Origin: an uncultured Draconibacterium sp. | Lineage (GTDB): Bacteria; Bacteroidota; Bacteroidia; Bacteroidales; Prolixibacteraceae | Direction: 5' to 3' | Length of the DNA: 64,000 nucleotides | Assembly (NCBI RefSeq): GCF_963675065.1 | Contig: NZ_OY775906.1 | Coordinates: forward strand, 2,706,001 to 2,770,000 | In this document: positions 63,134-64,000 of the stretch, piece by piece | How positions within the stretch are numbered: the stretch's first letter is position 1 | How the letters are laid out: every line of letters begins with the position of its first letter | Position numbers and translations under genes: made by a program | The notes under the pieces: generated by a model | Databases searched by the model: none | Told to the model about the DNA's origin: nothing | The model's input: the letters and a program-made list of their open reading frames with translations, nothing else

Positions 63134-64000
63134 TCATATCTGGGTTGCTAGGGAGTAACACGTTTCTTTATTTTTATCATTTTTGCAAGAGTAGGCCAAT
63201 TCAAATTTTTGCAACAGCAACTGTAGAATTTCATCCATGACAGAAAGTTTATCCGTAGTTAGCAGTGAAATCCCATGGTAAAATCGATTGTAGTTGCCCA
63301 GTTCTGTAAAGAAATTATCTCCACTACATTTTTCAAATAGAAACTCCATTTTCTCCAGTTTTGGTTCCGCATATACACAGAGGCTCCAAAGATTAAAAGC
63401 CGGTAAATAATTGGGAAAGTAGCTTAGCTTTGAATAAATAAAAGTCCTTAATATTCGTAGTACAGCTCGAGCAAACAATTCGCCCAATCCTTCGTAATTC
63501 TCATTTTCAGCATTCTCCCTTAAAATAAAATACTGAGCGGCCAATTTTATTGAAGAGCTGTAATAATGGTCAAGGTCAGGATATTCCGGAGTATAAGGAT
63601 TTTCCCAGTGAATGGCAGGATGATTTTTATTGGATTGATACCTGAGGTTTTCCGACACCATTACTTTTTTGAAAAAAGCCTGATGATAAAACAGATTTGT
63701 CTGAACCCAAATCCGGGTGTGTCCAATAAGCACGACCTCAATTTTACCTTCAGATTTTGCTTTTACAGATTGCCGGATCTGATTCAAAACTTCTGTTCCC
63801 AACCCTTTACCGATTAGGAGAAGAATATAGGTCGTGGTGTAATGATTTTGAGACTGATGAAATAAATAGATTTCTTCAACCTCGTGAACTTCTACTATTT
63901 TAGAAATTATTGAAGACAGCTCTTTATCTTCTGTTGAAGAATCGGGATCGTCAGTACTCTTTTGTATCAGAGCATCGGATTTTAGTTGTCTTTTAAGCTC
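63134..64000 (-). CDS. unknown protein, possibly MNT-HEPN-like (5' end outside the window)
   Basis: The frame is open from the stop at 63134 to the window edge, at least 288 residues; an internal TTG at 63802 is not the true start. The first visible part is acidic, then VEEIYLFHQSQNHYTTTYILLLIGKG and KIEVVLIGHTRIW resemble a nucleotidyltransferase-like fold that lacks the GSxxxG and DxD catalytic residues. The C-terminal half (LAAQYFILRENAENENYEG, ARAVLRILRTFIYSKL) is helical, like a HEPN domain. This assignment is tentative. It would be cargo of the mobile element. Confidence 0.55.
   Translation of the reverse strand, partial: ELKRQLKSDALIQKSTDDPDSSTEDKELSSIISKIVEVHEVEEIYLFHQSQNHYTTTYILLLIGKGLGTEVLNQIRQSVKAKSEGKIEVVLIGHTRIWVQTNLFYHQAFFKKVMVSENLRYQSNKNHPAIHWENPYTPEYPDLDHYYSSSIKLAAQYFILRENAENENYEGLGELFARAVLRILRTFIYSKLSYFPNYLPAFNLWSLCVYAEPKLEKMEFLFEKCSGDNFFTELGNYNRFYHGISLLTTDKLSVMDEILQLLLQKFELAYSCKNDKNKETCYSLATQI

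Noticed and set aside
63134..63802. A complete 222-residue protein starting at TTG 63802
   Set aside because: The same frame remains open to the window edge, so this is only the C-terminal part of a longer protein.

Overview
The window looks like a chromosomal segment of an anaerobic, fermentative member of the Bacteroidota, probably near Marinilabiliales/Prolixibacteraceae (the rank is inference). The evidence is T9SS sorting-domain proteins, a TonB-dependent receptor with a CarboxypepD_reg N-terminus, a propeller-type LytS kinase with a LytTR regulator, promoters of the Bacteroidota form TTTG-N19-TAnnTTTG, and an electron-bifurcating type [FeFe] hydrogenase operon.

Layout. 1-0.2 kb is the end of an alpha/beta hydrolase. 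0.6-8.9 kb is a minus-strand operon of ten genes: DRTGG protein, RsbW-like ATPase, a sensory-type [FeFe] hydrogenase paralogue, a second DRTGG protein, a PHP phosphoesterase, a second HATPase, then the Hnd-type hydrogenase subunits B, C, D and A. Divergent from it (9.1-11.3 kb) are a PAS protein and a SpoIIE-type phosphatase. Together they look like a catalytic NAD(P)-linked hydrogenase with a redox/H2-responsive partner-switching circuit. 11.4-32 kb is mostly housekeeping: glutathione peroxidase, two tRNA-Val genes plus a tRNA-Val remnant, folC, PhoH-like ATPase, mtaB, an inositol monophosphatase, a glycosyltransferase, a thioesterase, a K+ channel, a TPP riboswitch driving a TonB receptor, a RidA-fold protein, and an operon of T9SS subtilase, xseA, xseB, DUF2007 and deoC. 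32.5-43 kb carries a small T9SS protein, a 1322-residue repetitive surface protein, an unknown secreted protein and a two-component pair.

43.5-58.4 kb is a complete type I-B CRISPR-Cas locus: 64 clear 37-bp repeats with 63 spacers, one further decayed repeat, and a minus-strand operon cas8b-cas7-cas5-cas3-cas6-cas1-cas2-cas4, preceded by a HIRAN-domain protein with an export-like N-terminus and a WYL regulator. Repeat polarity, cas4-side leader and the decayed distal repeats all agree that the array is transcribed on the minus strand from about 48.2 kb leftwards. 58.6-64 kb is one side of an integrative mobilizable element: relaxase, MobC-like protein, candidate oriT, DnaC-like ATPase, replication-type winged-helix protein and excisionase-like HTH. 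No integrase is in view, so the element probably continues past 64 kb. The last gene is cut by the window end.

The best candidates for something under-described are the hydrogenase signalling module, the HIRAN-WYL pair attached to the I-B locus, the identical spacer present twice 18 units apart, and the structured non-coding DNA of the mobile element (16-bp inverted repeat, 12-bp iteron-like repeats, and a relatively GC-rich gene-free stretch).
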